Shown here: positions 26,001-39,100 of the stretch, in pieces | Numbering within the stretch: the first letter of the stretch is position 1 | How the letters are laid out: the number at the start of each line of letters is the position of its first letter | Source of the DNA: Edolisoma coerulescens | Taxonomy: Eukaryota > Chordata > Aves > Passeriformes > Campephagidae | Direction: 5' to 3' | Length of the DNA: 64,000 nucleotides | NCBI GenBank assembly: GCA_013397115.1 | Contig: VWZW01005388.1 | Span: 1 to 64,000 of the forward strand | Notes under the pieces: generated by a model | What the model was told of the DNA's origin: nothing | Seen by the model: the letters and a program-made list of their open reading frames with translations, nothing else | Databases searched by the model: none | Translations under genes and position numbers: made by a program

Positions 26001-29000
26001 TGTGCTGGAGCAGATGCAGATGGCTTATTTTCACTGGGGACTGTTAAACCTGCCAAAGTGTAAACTGCATCTTAACAGGAAGATGTGAGACAAGGCCTGC
26101 ACATCTCTCCCTCCTAATTACTACAGCTCAGCTGCTGCTGTCTCTTATGCTTACACATCTGAAAGGTGACAATGACAATGTCTTGAATGGCAAAGCAATA
26201 GCAAGAAGGGTCTTTTTTTTTTAAGCTGTAGTCTGAAACAAAGAAGTTATTCAACCAATAGTCAAAAATATGCCTATGAAAAACCTTTCTCCCAGAAACT
26301 GCATCTTTTTTTCCAGAAGACAATCAGAATTTCTGTAGATCTTGATGGCTTGTCTCTTGAGTGACTACAGGTAAAGCAGCAACGAACTTTCTCCTCTTTC
26401 CCACACCGACAGCCTCAGGAATGTTCACCACAGCAGTGGAACTTCCATTTTTGCTGTCCCTGCAGTTTTGCCCTGGGTTGCCTCTGTACACATTATCTTT
26501 TTCAAGAAGTTGGAAAGCTCTTCTCACCTGTTCTGGCAAAAATCTCCTGTAACATTTTCACAGTGGTTACTTTAGCTGCCAAAACTCAGTCTTTCAGATC
26601 CTCATCACTCGTGGCACACAAAAGATGAGGTAGTTTTTATGACCTCCTCTTAGAGGAACAGGTACTTCAGGGGGAAAGGATGGTACTGGGGTTGTGATTG
26701 CACTGCAGTGGTACAGCAAGAGTGGAGGCAGCGGCAGCTCCCAGCTGGGCTGCAGGTGATAATTTTGGATTTGGTGATTCTCCCTGAAAATCTGTTTTAG
26801 GTCATCTCAAGGCAGTCTTGCTGGTTATCTATAAATGTGTTTAATCTCTCCTCACCCATGACCCTACTCTGTTTCACTGTATCCCTGTAAATCTGGTTTA
26901 AGAAATAGCGTTGTGGAAGTTTGTCTTCCTGCCTCCCCACCTGTTCTGTTTAGCTCAGGAGAACATGCTGCCAGGGCAGGATGGGCTCTGATCAGACACT
27001 GCATGAGCTGATGGGGCTCCTCTTCTCTGGGGAAAAACACACAGCAGAAAAAAAGGCAAAGCAATGCTAAAAAGCACAGATTATTTTAGGTGAGAGGAGA
27101 ATGTCCTTCTTCATAGCCAGTTCACAAAAAGGGAATAAAAGTTGAAGCAAGGGGATGCCTGTCCATTTGTATTGGCCTGGGAAATGGTGGATTTCTCTCC
27201 TGAGGCCTTTGCCTCAGGCATCTTGCCAAAAGGCATCTAGTCTCTATTCACTTCAAATACATACAGTTCCTAAGCCAGAAATGTGCAGAAAGCTCATGAA
27301 CTGTGATCAGCTGAAGGGCAGACAGCATGACCTGGTGCCTCATAAAAATCAATGAATTGAAGAGCTGTGACTTCTGGATGCTTTGGAAGTATGAGCAGCA
27401 CCTGCTGTGCAATGTGAACCCAAAGACCATCACGGGGTAATCATCAAACGTGGATCTAACCTGTATTTATGGTAGGAAAGTATCCTGGAATCTGTGCTGA
27501 AAGAATTTGCATAAGTGAAGTGTTTTGGCGAACACAAGCAATTGCTTTCTTCATGGATCCTGTGTATGGGCTTTCTTTCTTCAGGGCACAAGGAATTCAA
27601 GACAAATTTTACTTTGGAGCTAAAAGGCATGTTTTTAGCAAAGGCAGTGCAAGCAGTGTTGGGACAGACTCCAGGTCTTTGGTGTTCCTGAAGAAACACA
27701 AACAACTGCAGAGAAGGGTATAGCTCAGATCCTTTTGCCAGCATGCTTAGCAGGCAGCCCTGTACCAGATCTGGTTCAGGCTTCGACAAGTGACCTCTGT
27801 CACTGAAGGGAACATAAAGAGCCTCAGTGAGCTTTGGCTGAACTAGGCTTTTGCCTGTCTGCTCTGGAGAGAGAGTAACCTCGGTGTTCCCTTCCCTCCC
27901 TCCCTCAGTGTGTCTGTGAAAATACTAACTTGATTTGACTGCCAAAAAAAGACATTTGAAAAGTATACATTGCTCTCCTGTGTCCCAGCTTCTGTAAAAT
28001 ATGGGTTATGGTTGGTTCTTGTATATGGCACTCAGTAATTTTACAGAAGAGAAAACGGCACCACTGCAACTATCCACACAACACTTAATACAGTGAGGTC
28101 TTAGTCTGTACTAGGACTCCAGAGTGCTATTCTGGGCATTATGAACCCGATTATATTACACATAGAGCTCAGATGGCTCAGAGCCACCCTCAGGATATTA
28201 ACTGTTTCTATTAAGCTTTGCATTTAGAGATCCTTTTGGCAGAGGAGGGCAATGCCGGATGAGCTGGCATTCCCACAGCAAAACAGTGTGTGTGAGTATG
28301 GTTAGGGAGTGGTTTGTATTTAATTTGCAACCCGAGTTCCAGAGCTTGCTAACTTATGGATGCTCAGTATAATAATCTTTTCAATGTACTGGTTTTATAG
28401 CTGCAGGTGTAGAGGAGACACACACTGATGTAGATGTACAGGAGTGCAGGAGAAACCTTACAAAGTGCTATAAATGTATCACAAGGGGAAATCTATATGT
28501 AGTGTGTCATCTGGCAGAGAATGTGATAAAGTGGCATTGACTGTGATTACGTGTGATTCTTGACAGCCTGTGCCCCTGAAAGAGTGTTTTTAAAACTTGC
28601 TTTAGGTTGTGATGAAGGTGGCTTTAGGAATAGTGAAGGTTCTTCATTTCCCTAGAAAAAAAGGTTTCTTTTCATGATTTTGTTTTGTGCTGTTCCAGAT
28701 TTTGTAAAAACAAACACCATGAAAGCCCAAACAACAACAGTAATAAAAGAAACCCTTTGTGGATCGCCTCTGTGACCCAAACAAAGTTGATGAGTTTCTC
28801 ACTGTTTGAATACACATTGTCTGCCAGGTGGGAACTGTGCAGCTCTTCCTTCTCTCATCACCCTGCAAGTGCAGGAAGAGATAAGAGGAATTTATTTAAT
28901 TCTGCCCTCACACTGGCTGAATTTGAAGCACACTACTGGCAGACAGGTATGCTGAATTTGGAGCCTAAATGGCTGCTTTGGGTAGGGAAGTGGGGCAGAG

Positions 29001-30339
29001 AGTATGGCTGTGAGGGATATGAGGCACTGGGATAGTGCTCGTGGGAGAAGAGGGGTGCTGGACATGGTAGGATGTGCTGTTGGGAAAACAACCTCTCATC
29101 TTGCCCTTGAGATAATGAGAATTTGCCTTTGCAGGGCTTGGGTTAAACCCTCTTCCCCGTAAAACTGCAGTTTCCAGCTCCTTCCTCTGTACTGGGAGAG
29201 ATGAAACTGTTGAGCAGGGACTGGCTACCGTGCTGCGAAGTTATTCTTTGCAGGAGACAGAAATGAGTGGATGGAGGTATCCCAGGTGCCATGTGGATCC
29301 ACATGCTGCTGTTCTGTTCATGGTTAGGCTGATGGAGAGTGGTTGAGTTTGTGTATGTTTTACTGATGAATATCCCCTTTCTCAGAAAGTAAACAGCTGA
29401 CGACCTTGCAAAGGCTTGGACATCTTTACCTTTTGAAAGCACTGCTCTCCAAATGTGGGTCTATAATGCAAGAAATACACGTGATGACCTTGGTGTTCCT
29501 GTGTCTTCTCAGCTACATTTTTTGTCTTGGATGCCAGTGACCCTGAGATCTGGACATTTCCCTCTGCTCTTTTGTGTTAAAAATTAAGAACAAACTGTAA
29601 TGTGTGGAAGCAGTTTGTGAGATGGAACCCATCAAAATAAACTTGAGGGGGTGGTGGTGGTTGAAAGAGCTTGGCTGAAACCTGGTAATTGGGCTGGATA
29701 TAGTGAGGAGGAGAAGGGGAGCCAGGAAGGGACTGAATGGAAATCAGTCCCCAAAATAAATATCGCATGAATGGGGCATGAAGAGATAAAGAGTCTCCTT
29801 GAAATCAGATTCTGTGCCTGAGCCTTCTTTCAGAATTTCCTGCAATTTAGACAAATGACCAACTTCAGATTTTTAAGTGGTGTTTGTGGCTGAACACTTG
29901 CAGGCGTGCGTTCCCATCCAGCTGCTGAGCAGAAATCATCCTTCTTCAGTCTTGCTGGGAGCTGCTTTGCGCTTTTTTGTGGCAGCAGCTTTTGCAATAG
30001 GAGACCCCCCTCCTGCCTCAGGATGGCTTTTTCTGTGAAAGAAGCCAGCGCAGCCAGGCAGACATTATCCCCTTGCCGGAAGGAGGGACCCGGGCTCCCT
30101 GGGGAGGAGGGACGGGAGCGAGTGATTCATTGCAGCTGGCTGCAGTTTGGCCTGCTCTCTCTCTTTGCCCTGGGTGCCAGGGAGTGACAGCTTGTGGGCA
30201 GCAGGCCAAGCTGTGAAAAGAGGAGTGTGTGAGGCCTTTAGCTTTCTCATGCTTTATCAAGCTGCAAAGAATAGCTCGATATTCAGCCAGCGTTGGTGCA
30301 GGTCAGGAGAATGGAAATGCGAACTTAACTCCTGACATG

Positions 30340-30960
30340 CTGGCTGATGGCTGACCGCCGGCTCTGCGCCCTCGAGGGGGGCTTTGTACCGCAGGATGTG
30401 GGGCAAAAGGGAGGAAAAGTGCCTTGATGACATGGTAAAGATAACTTTTTATTAAGTGGGACTTGCTGGGAGAGTGAAAAGAGGGCTTTCTTCTTGTGGC
30501 TTGCTGTCTGTGTGCTGGTGGAGGATGGAAACACTGGAGAGCAGAGCTGCAGGAGTGACGAGCGTCCTGGGAAAGCGAGAGGGACTGTGGTGGACGAGTG
30601 GCAGGTCTGTCCCTCCACTGCTGGCACAGCACTGGGGGCTGTGGTGCAGGTGCCCGTCAGTGCAGAGATCAGGACGGGGCCATTCCCGGGATGTCCCCGC
30701 GTGCCGAGGTCCTGCCAGCCTGTGCGGAGGGCTGCCCGCCGGCGCGCAGGGAGTTAAGCTCCGCATCGCCCGGGGGTGAGCCTACTTCGGGGTGTTGAGC
30801 TCCATTCCCACGGCTTTTCCTTTCTGAGGGCTGGGGGAGGGATCGACTGGAACAAGTAAAATGCCTGGAGGCTGGAAAACAGCACCCCGGCCCCTCTGGC
30901 CTTGTGTTGGGAGGGATCTGCGCTTCACGGCTGGCTGGGCAGGGCCTGCCAGCCAAGGTC
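30340..30960 (+). promoter_or_regulatory. Second GC-rich island in PLXNB1 intron 1, possible promoter or first exon
   Basis: This patch is clearly richer in CG dinucleotides than its flanks (for example gccggcgcgcag and catcgcccggggg). It contains a strong donor (gggg then gtgagc, GT at 30776-30777). It could be an alternative PLXNB1 first exon, the promoter of the nested small gene proposed at 33045, or a GC-rich patch with no gene. No TATA box or clear Sp1 cluster was seen. Confidence 0.4.
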
Positions 30961-32950
30961 GGGGTCTGTCGCTGCTGGGCAAGAGCCTGGGTTATTTCTC
31001 TCCTTTAGGTAAAGAGAAATGGCTTTGCAGGCAGTAGAGTGCCTGCCTAGGGGCTGAAATAACTGAATTCTCAGCTGGACGGAGCATAAAGTAGAAATTA
31101 AGCCCAAGCAGTCCCATGGGCAGGTCACAGCATAGGTTAACACACACATTTTGCGGCTGAGGAAGAGCAGCAACACTGGGTTCCCTGCAGGACGTGCACG
31201 TTTCTCAAAGGCATAAGGGAGCAGAGTCCTTCCTTCCTGATGCTGCCTCTACCTTCTCCTCCTGCATCACTTTGAGCTGCTGAGTTGAGGTGTTTGAAGC
31301 CCTGAGGAGCAGGAAAAGGGCAGGTGAAAGTCTGAGGGGCCGGGTAAGGGAGTTAGTGGGTGCTTAGAGCACAGCCTGCGACTGCCTGCAAGCCTAAATC
31401 CCACTCATTCTCCATCAACAGTGCAGGGGTCTGGGAGAGCAAGAAAGCTCTGCCACATGCCAGTTTGCTGTAGAGCTGAGTGTATCTGTGTGAGGTACTA
31501 ATCCCGGCCAGCACCAGTCTCCCACCAGAGGGAGAAGGGAGTTTGCGTACCTGTTCAGCCCCTGGAAAGACTCCAAAGTCCCCTCTGAGGTCTAAGGTGT
31601 GCAGTCCCTAAGGTGTGCAGTCCCTATTCTCAACAGCTTCTGAATTCAAGGCAAGGTGAACTGATGTGAGTGAATGGGAACCAGTAGCAGCATAAAAGAG
31701 AGATGAACCGTGGGCTTGGAGTGCAGTTACACAGATTGATTTTGCAGGGCTGTGTTTGCGCTGTACAGACCAGGTTATGCCAAACGCCTGGCAAAGGTGT
31801 GAGACTGGATTTTTGCTTGTGCATTGGGTGTCTGGCCTTGCATCTGCCCCAGATCTTCTTTGCAGAGAGTGAAGTACTGTGATCTTCCCACTTGCTGTGC
31901 TGGCTCCTACGGCAGGAGGATCTGGAGGGGAGAGGGTTTGGGGAACAGTATTGCCTGTGTGGGCAGAAGCTTTATGTAGCCTGGGTTAGCACCCCGATAC
32001 AGACCTGAGTGATCAAACAACAGTGTGCAAATATTCTGCAAATACCAGACTTATGGTGGATCTTGTTGATTGTTAAATGCCAAAATCCTAGTAAAGACTG
32101 GTAGGCAGGAGCCCTTGTTCTCTTTTCTGCGCCCAGGCACCTAATGGTCGCTGAGCTCTGCTGTCGAGTGTTCTGCAGCTCTTTGTCCATTTATTCACCC
32201 AGCACTGGGAAATGTGGCTGGAGTGGGAGCTGGGGTCCCAGGCTGATCTGAGCCCTGTGCAATGCAGACCTGCAGTGGATGCACAAAGAGAAACTCTCAC
32301 TGGCTGTGAGGTAGCTTGGGACCCAGGTGCAGTGAAGGCACCAGCGAGAGCTGGCTCCCCTGCAGGGACAGGGGGTGTGTTCCCATTGTGCCTGTTCTGG
32401 TTTGCTCCTGTCTAGCCTCCTCTCATTATTCTCGCCTTGAGCTGTCTCAGGCTCGAAGGCAAAGTGCTGCAGAAAGCTCTGCGGGCTTTCCCTTGAGAGA
32501 TGTGGGGTCCGTGGAGAGTGGCTGTTCAAGGGAAGCACTGCAGTGGGCTGAATTGAAGCTGTTTCAGGCTGCACAGCTCTGAGCTAATCTCCCAGAGGCA
32601 GAGACATTACTCACCAATCAGGAATGTGTCTGTATTTTTCCTAATGAGAACAAAACATTTTATCCCTGTTCATTAGCAGAGAGTTAGCATGTGCAGTTGC
32701 TATGCCAACAGACTCCTCTCCTCCGCAGACACACTGGGGGTGTCCTCCATGCCGTGGTTAGAAGGGTGAACAGGAAGGCTGGTTCTGGCAAGAAAAAGAT
32801 CCCATTGTTTTCCCAGGGCTGCCTGGACTTTGTGCAGCTGGCCAGACCATGCCTTCTCGGGGGAAGGGAACCACAGCGGGAGTCAAGTGCAACAGATTTA
32901 ATTTATTGGAAAAATCGTCTTTGCATTTCATGCTCTGTTGTTTTTTCCAG
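30961..32950 (+). other. Intronic sequence between the GC-rich island and the candidate exon
   Basis: No gene was supported here. A perfect tandem duplication lies at 31592-31623. The segment ends in a good polypyrimidine tract and acceptor (tgttgttttttccag, ending at 32950). Confidence 0.5.
31592..31623 (+). repeat. Perfect 16-bp tandem duplication
   Basis: The unit CTAAGGTGTGCAGTCC occurs twice in tandem with no mismatch, so it is probably a recent replication-slippage event. It may be polymorphic. Confidence 0.85.
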
Positions 32951-33012
32951 CTTGAGGCACACTCTTCAATAAGAGAAATGAAGGTGTCTCAACGTTCCCA
33001 AGAGTCCAGATG
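32951..33012 (+). other. Candidate 62-base exon (5' UTR exon, or start of a nested terminal exon)
   Basis: A strong acceptor (ending at 32950) and a strong donor (gatg then gtaagc, GT at 33013-33014) bracket 62 bases. It has no coding continuity with plexin, so it could be an alternative non-coding PLXNB1 exon. If the donor is skipped, the same acceptor starts an exon that contains the 38-codon frame at 33045. Confidence 0.35.
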
Positions 33013-33044
33013 GTAAGCAAAATGTGCCGGGAGTCAGCACTGGG

Positions 33045-33161
33045 ATGCCCATGGACTGCTGCAGCCCGCTGGGCTCCTCCGTGTTCCTGATCACCTCCGT
33101 GTGTGTGGCCACTGTCATGCTGGGCAGCCTCTGGATGCTGCTGCGTGACGAACACACCTGA
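33045..33161 (+). CDS. Candidate 38-residue single-pass membrane microprotein
   Basis: Not recognised as any known protein. The frame runs ATG (33045) to TGA (33159-33161). Residues 1-10 are MPMDCCSPLG. Residues 11-33 form an uninterrupted hydrophobic stretch long enough to span a membrane, and the tail is RDEHT. Two Cys sit just before the helix, as in some palmitoylated proteins. G or C occupies the third position of 34 of 38 codons, although the surrounding DNA is of mixed, often AT-rich composition. The start has G at -3. Against it: it is short, and two upstream ATGs in other frames (32978 and 33010) would compete for initiation. Possible polyadenylation signals lie at 34172-34177 and 34279-34284. 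Expression is unproven. Confidence 0.35.
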   Translation: MPMDCCSPLGSSVFLITSVCVATVMLGSLWMLLRDEHT

Positions 33162-36100
33162 CCAACTGTACCACCTGTAATTAGTTGGATGAGTTCTCCA
33201 AACACGTGGTCTACTGGAAAGAGTGAGTGGCTGTATGTGGGAGTGTTCACTTGTTCCCTTTGCAAAAGGAACATTATCTTTTTGCAGGGAAATCCTGTGA
33301 AGGATGAAAGACATCTCTTCAACAGAACCTCTGTTTTATAGAGTTCTGCTGTAAGCAGATGTATTTACTCCAGAGGTTGCCTGTTTGCTTGTCATTTTTC
33401 TTTTTGTCACCCCAACTTTCTTGAGAGAGTGATTGGGAATTGTGGGTTGCAGTGCTACCAAAGTAAAGGCCACCGTACACCTTTTGCAAGAGTCTTCTTG
33501 GCACCTCTTGTGCTGCCCTTGAAATATAAAAACTTTTAAACTTTGAATTTTCTATAGAAGGGAATTAATTTAACCTACAGACAGAAACAAACCCAAAAAA
33601 CCCAAAACAAAACTGTGAGTTTCTGATGGTGATCTATAAGTAGAAATGGGCCAGTGAGTGTTGCCAAATCTGAAGACAGACTCCTGGAGCAGGAGTGACA
33701 TTCATCTCTGTCTGTCAATCACCATGGAGTGTGATGAGCTGCTTTGTGCTGGCTGAGCTTTGTGGTGTTGACAGCTATAGACCCTTGAAGAAATGTCTCT
33801 CTGAAACTGAATTCTTTTAGGCTGCTTCCTATTAAACAGGATAGTTACAACTCTGCTGTCAGTTTGCCTGGTGAAGCACTCTGTAGGTGAATACGTGGAA
33901 TATGAATATGGGAATTTGAATATCAAATGTAGGGTAGTACACCAGAGATCCCAGACTGAATGAGTTGCTGGAGATCTGCAAATCTGCATGAACTTCTGGC
34001 TGAGAACTGAAAGCCTGGCACCTGGGTACTAGGAGCTGGTGTACGTGAGTCACTGACTTTTGCACTGGAGAGATGACTATCATGTTAGAGCACTGGGAGT
34101 ACAGGAGCCCTTCATCAGAAGGATGTCTGCTTGTTGGATTTGCAGCTCTAACAGCAGAAGGAATCAGTAGAAATAAAACAATGAACACAACCAGACAGCA
34201 ACCCCCAGCCCAGACCTCTCTGGGTGTGCAGCCTGTGTTGTTTCGATTTGGTAGTAGATCTGGATTGAACTCTTGGATAATAAAGAGCAAGTTTTCAGAA
34301 AACCTCTTTCAGTCTGGAACATCCAATCCTGAATACATATAACAAATGCACAAAGATTGGTGAGTCTGGTTGCCTTAGCTTTGCATTACTCTGGGTGGTT
34401 CCCGTAAAACCACTAAATCAAACCTGTTTGAAATAGGGAATGAGTAAGTACTTGAGATGACTTGAATTCAGGCCAGTCTCTTCTGGATCCATGCTTTCAG
34501 GGTACATAAAAAATACAAGATCATAAGGAGGCCAGAGGACTGTATGTTGTATTCTTTGAGATATTGAGCTGATTCTGTCCAGATCCTATTGAAAAAGTGC
34601 TCCAGCAGAAGTGCACTAGAGGACATGCTTTTTTGTACCTTTAAATGTGAAAGATCATGTCTGAACAAACTAACTTCTGAAATGTGAGTTACGGTTATTA
34701 TCTGAGTCGCGCTCGACTTCATTCCTGTGCAGCCGGAGTAGCAACTTGGTGTTACCTAGGAGAGTGTTACTTGTTCCCTCCTCTTCCCTGCCCTCCCTTT
34801 TAAGCAGTTCAGGGACTGATTTTCTGCCCTATTTTCTGTGCACCACCACTTTTTAAGAGTAAAGATAGACACACAACTGCTGTGCTGTGTGCAAGGCAAG
34901 AATTCTTCAGGAGAAACATTCACCTTTGCCTCTGAAAACACCTCAGGTGCTCATAGAACCTTGGGAGAAGGGTTCTTTGTTTTTATCAGGACCAGTTATG
35001 GGCCATTTGTGGGGTGAGGTGTTCCTTCTAACCCTTAGATTGTTCAAAACCCTAAATTGTGGGGTAGGTTTATATTTTTAAGAAGCTGTTAGCACTGAGT
35101 ATTGTAACTCTAGGTAATATATTGTTCTGTTGGGTTTTAATGGCCTTCCTTCTCTTTTTTAATTCCAGTTATACTTCTACATATCTGTAAATTTAAAAAA
35201 TGCTTATTTGACTCTTAATAGTAAAACTGGCAAAGGACAGAGTAAAGCCAGGAAAGTTATTTCAGCCTGACAGGAAAGTTTAGGTTGCTTAGTCAGCTAA
35301 GTATGTGTTATTAACAAAGTTCTATATCTCGTAAAGAATGTGGGAAGCAATTAGGATTACTGCATTTGTGGAAGAAATCACTCAGGATTTTCAGGGAGTC
35401 ATGATACAAACAGTCTCCAAACCCAAATATTCTTATATGACTCTGCAGGAGAACAAGGTCTGGTAACAATATTGTTCTGTGTAGCGTCAGGAAATCTCTA
35501 AATACTGTGCCCATTCTTGAGGAAAAAACTGGTGGATTGAAATGTTCATAAAGAATATATGTCAGAATAAAGCTCTGGCATACAATTTTGTGAGGGATCT
35601 AGCCTTCATCAGGGCAGGCTAATTCAAACATAAGATAATTTGTACTTTCAAAGAACTAACAGGGAGAAAATGTTTTTAAAAATTACGTCCTATTCAGGAG
35701 GAAAAAGAGTGCAGCTGAATGCTGTGGCTTGAAAGTAAACTCGCTTTTAAACAAACTCAGTTTAAGGAGTTAGGCTGAATATTTTAACACAGAACTGATG
35801 GGCAATTCTCTATAGAAGTGGGGAATCCCTGCTGTATTTGATAACTATCACACCAGTTCCTCCAGCCCTTATGGAAGTTGAGTTTTCTACAGCTTTAGGA
35901 AAACCACTGCCATCTTAAAGGAGGTATCTTAGAGTTTTTAGAAGTGGAACAGCAGCAACAGTGAGCAGAGGTGAGTGTTACTTTCCATACAAAGAGTGAC
36001 AGAGTAAGTTGGGATTCTTCCACCTGAAAAACAATAAATGATGGTTACCTTCAATTCCTGAATTGCGTGGAAAATTTAGAGGGGGAACAACTTTTTTTTC

Positions 36101-39100
36101 CTTTTCCATTACAAGTATGAATAGGTATTGCATGGAGACAGCGTGTAATAAGCTTAAAACCAAGTAACAACTTAGTCCTTGATGTGTGCAGTTAACCTGG
36201 GACACTTCTTGCCACAGGATGTTGTGGATGCTGAACATCTGTGTGTATGTGAGGACATGGGGCAGGTCCATAGAAGAAGGAGCCATTGAAGGTTACTAAA
36301 TGCATAGAAGCCACCTTTATCCCAAGAAGTCCCTGAGCTGCTCATTGTTGAAGCCTGGGAGAGTATTCAGGGAGGTAAAGTGCTACTGTGTGCTTGCTTC
36401 AGTCTTAAGTTTCAGGCCAGAGCCAGACAGTGCAGCCTGGTTTGCCAGCATGGGGTGGGAGGGGGGATGTAATAAAAGTGGTTAAAAAAGACACAGGCAC
36501 AGCTTGTATTCTAGGTTGGTTCTGTGCTGCTTGTGATGTACAGCATGCAACCTCTTGCTGAAGGCACTGCCTTGGGCTGCTGGAGTCTGCAGGCTGTTGA
36601 CTTGAATTTGAAGAGGCAGAGAGTGTATTTCTAGAAACTACACAGGTAGGAAGGGTGGTGTGAAGATGAATATTGTAAGCAGAGAAGCTGACTTTCCCCT
36701 TTTCTCTGTGGCAAATGCTATTCCTGCTATTATGGGATGGTAGGTTTTACTGAGATACAGAGACTGCCTTACTGCTGATAGCCTACATCTTATTTGTGTT
36801 AATTTCCCTCCTTTGAAATGGTGTTTCTTGCTTCATAATGGACTCCAACTTAATTTGAGCTAAAATGGGTGATAAGCCGATGCACGAACAGTAAAACCTC
36901 TGTTCCAAAGCCTTTTCAAACTAAAAATGTCATGGCCTACGTGAGGTTCATACTCTTCAGAAGTACTCAAAACACTGGTCCTATTTTAGGTCCTGTCTAA
37001 ACATTTAAAAATAACTCAAAAACAGGACTCCCAGATGCTTCACCCTTGAAAGTCTGCTCTTGCACTTGGTTTTAGATGCTTACTTAAATGTGCAGAGGGC
37101 ACAGTACAGAACAGCCCTAGTTGTTCCTTTGAACTTCTAATTTCAGAAGGAAGAGAACAATGTCAGGCTGTCTGTTGTTTTGTCTCTAGAGACATGGTCT
37201 CTGCTGTTAGGTGGTATCCTTTTGAGTTTTGGGGTTGGTTTTTTTTTAAACTTTTCGTTGACTAACTTTGCTGCTGTGGTCCCTGGGGAACAGCTATGCA
37301 AAGCTGACTGGTAGCGGAACTGTAGTGATGTGTATTCTTGGAGGCAGGCTCTTATGACTGAAAACTGAGTTGGTGTATTTTGGGAAACTATAGCCCCTCT
37401 CCAAGGATACAGTCTTGTGTGCATATCATGTTCTGTAGTGAAAGTTACTCCCTGGAGGAGTGGCTGAAGAGTTGCATGCTCAGATTACAGCTGTGGGGAA
37501 TACAGACAGGCCTGGGGCTGAGGGAGAATCCAGGTGGAGTACGGGCAGGATTAGGACAAGAGTCACCTTGGGGAAGACTGGCACCAGGTGGAGAGGACTG
37601 AAGTTCCTTTCCTGTTGATTGCTCCCCCATTATCTTGATTTAGTCAACTCTTTGATGCAGGAAGAAGTTTCTATCCCAAACTCTTTAAGTTTCATCATTG
37701 CAGAGTAGCCATGGGCTCAGTTGTTACCCCATTTACGGAGTATCTTTCCTGGTTTGTTCTCAATTTCTCAATGATTGTTTTCATCAGTAGCTTGGCTCAA
37801 GCCATGATTCTCTCTCAGCTTGTTCCTGTGCGTGCTGGACCTGTCTGCCATTCTCCAGACAGTCTGTCCAGATTAGATTTAGTTTGAACCCATCTTTAGC
37901 CGGTATGATCTTTTCTATTCCGAGCTGATCCATGATTCTAACTAGTGTATTTCCCACTAAGCCCTGAGAAGATTTAACTAAAACTTTTTTATGAGGCTAA
38001 ATTTGTGTCAGCCCCACCACAGTCTCCTGGGTTGACATTAGGTGGCTGGTTGCTCAGTTTGGTCCATGTATAAGTCTGAAAAGTGCTGTCTGAGCCATGC
38101 TTTTGTGGGGTTTTGATTAGTTATCTGTGCATGGCAGAGTAAACAGTTTCCTCTCCCAGAGGAAGGCACAGTCCCTGCCATGTGTGTGGAGTACACATCT
38201 TAAAATGACAGAGGAAGGGTGCCTGAAGCTGGGACAGTCTGCGAACAGAACTGTGCTGACCACAGGCTATGGTTTATCCTTCCAGCACAGATGTGCATAC
38301 TTTTCCCTTACCAATCTCTCTCTGTTCTGTCTAGCTGTTCCTTTTAGCAGAGGAGCAGCCACTCAGCTGTAGAACTCAGTGCTATTCCTAACAAACTACT
38401 GTAAATCTGGTTTTCCTGTCTCCTGGGCATTTTTTTGCCCAGGGGTGACCCTGGCAAGGCAGCATGCTCTTGAAATGCCGACAGTCAGCCAGTTATACTG
38501 GCTGAAATTCCTGCTCATAGCAGTTTGCATTTCAGATTGGCACTGCAGACCTGTTTAGTGCATCTCTGCAGCCCTAGGGTGAAGGTCTGGGCTTCTCTGA
38601 AAGGGGAAGGGATGAGCCAGTCAGTCCTGCTCAGCCAGTGGCTGTCAGACTGTGCAGGTGGGAGGGTAGCAAACCCGATGAAGAACAGTCTCAACCAAAA
38701 AGCCTTTAAAATTCATGGCTGTCATGAGCAGGTAGCTGATTCTGAACCTTTGTGCCTCTAGGACAGCATCAAAGAAGCTTTCTCAGCCCTGAACCAGGAG
38801 CTCAAATATTTGGCCAGAAAAAGTTAGTATCTCCTTAATCTGACTGAACAGAAATTCGTGTTTGTAAAGCCACTTGCAAAGTTCTTGTGAATTTTGTCTT
38901 GTTATAAAATTCCTTGTTCTGGATAAGACATGGCTAGATGTCTGCATGTTAACAAAATAACTGGAGATCTCTTGCTCCAAGTGGTTTATTTCTCCAAGTA
39001 CCAAATCTTGCAGGGCCCCAGCTCCTGCTTCCTTTTCTTAGTTTTCCTGTTGCTTATTTTTACTCCTCTGGGCTGTGGACCCACTGTGGTATGAAGGGAG

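Larger units (their letters stand above)
11939..30330 (+). other. PLXNB1: PLXNB1 intron 1, first part
   Basis: No supported gene was found in this 18 kb. Contents worth noting are a CRE-like palindrome near 12370, a T22 run at 15098, a hairpin at 19639, a short tandem duplication at 20457, an old LINE fragment near 21475 and a TG repeat at 23055. Open frames of up to 161 codons on either strand have no domain, splice or codon support. The intron assignment depends on exon 1 being at about 11680-11938. Confidence 0.45.

Noticed and set aside
32928..33314. 128-codon minus-strand open frame opposite the microprotein candidate
   Set aside because: His/Ser/Gln-rich with no hydrophobic or domain pattern, so it is better explained as the complement of the GC3-rich plus-strand frame. 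It is still a rival reading and should be tested together with it.
37680..38060. Sequence resembling an old antisense LINE
   Set aside because: General T-rich similarity only. No ordered series of diagnostic blocks could be matched.
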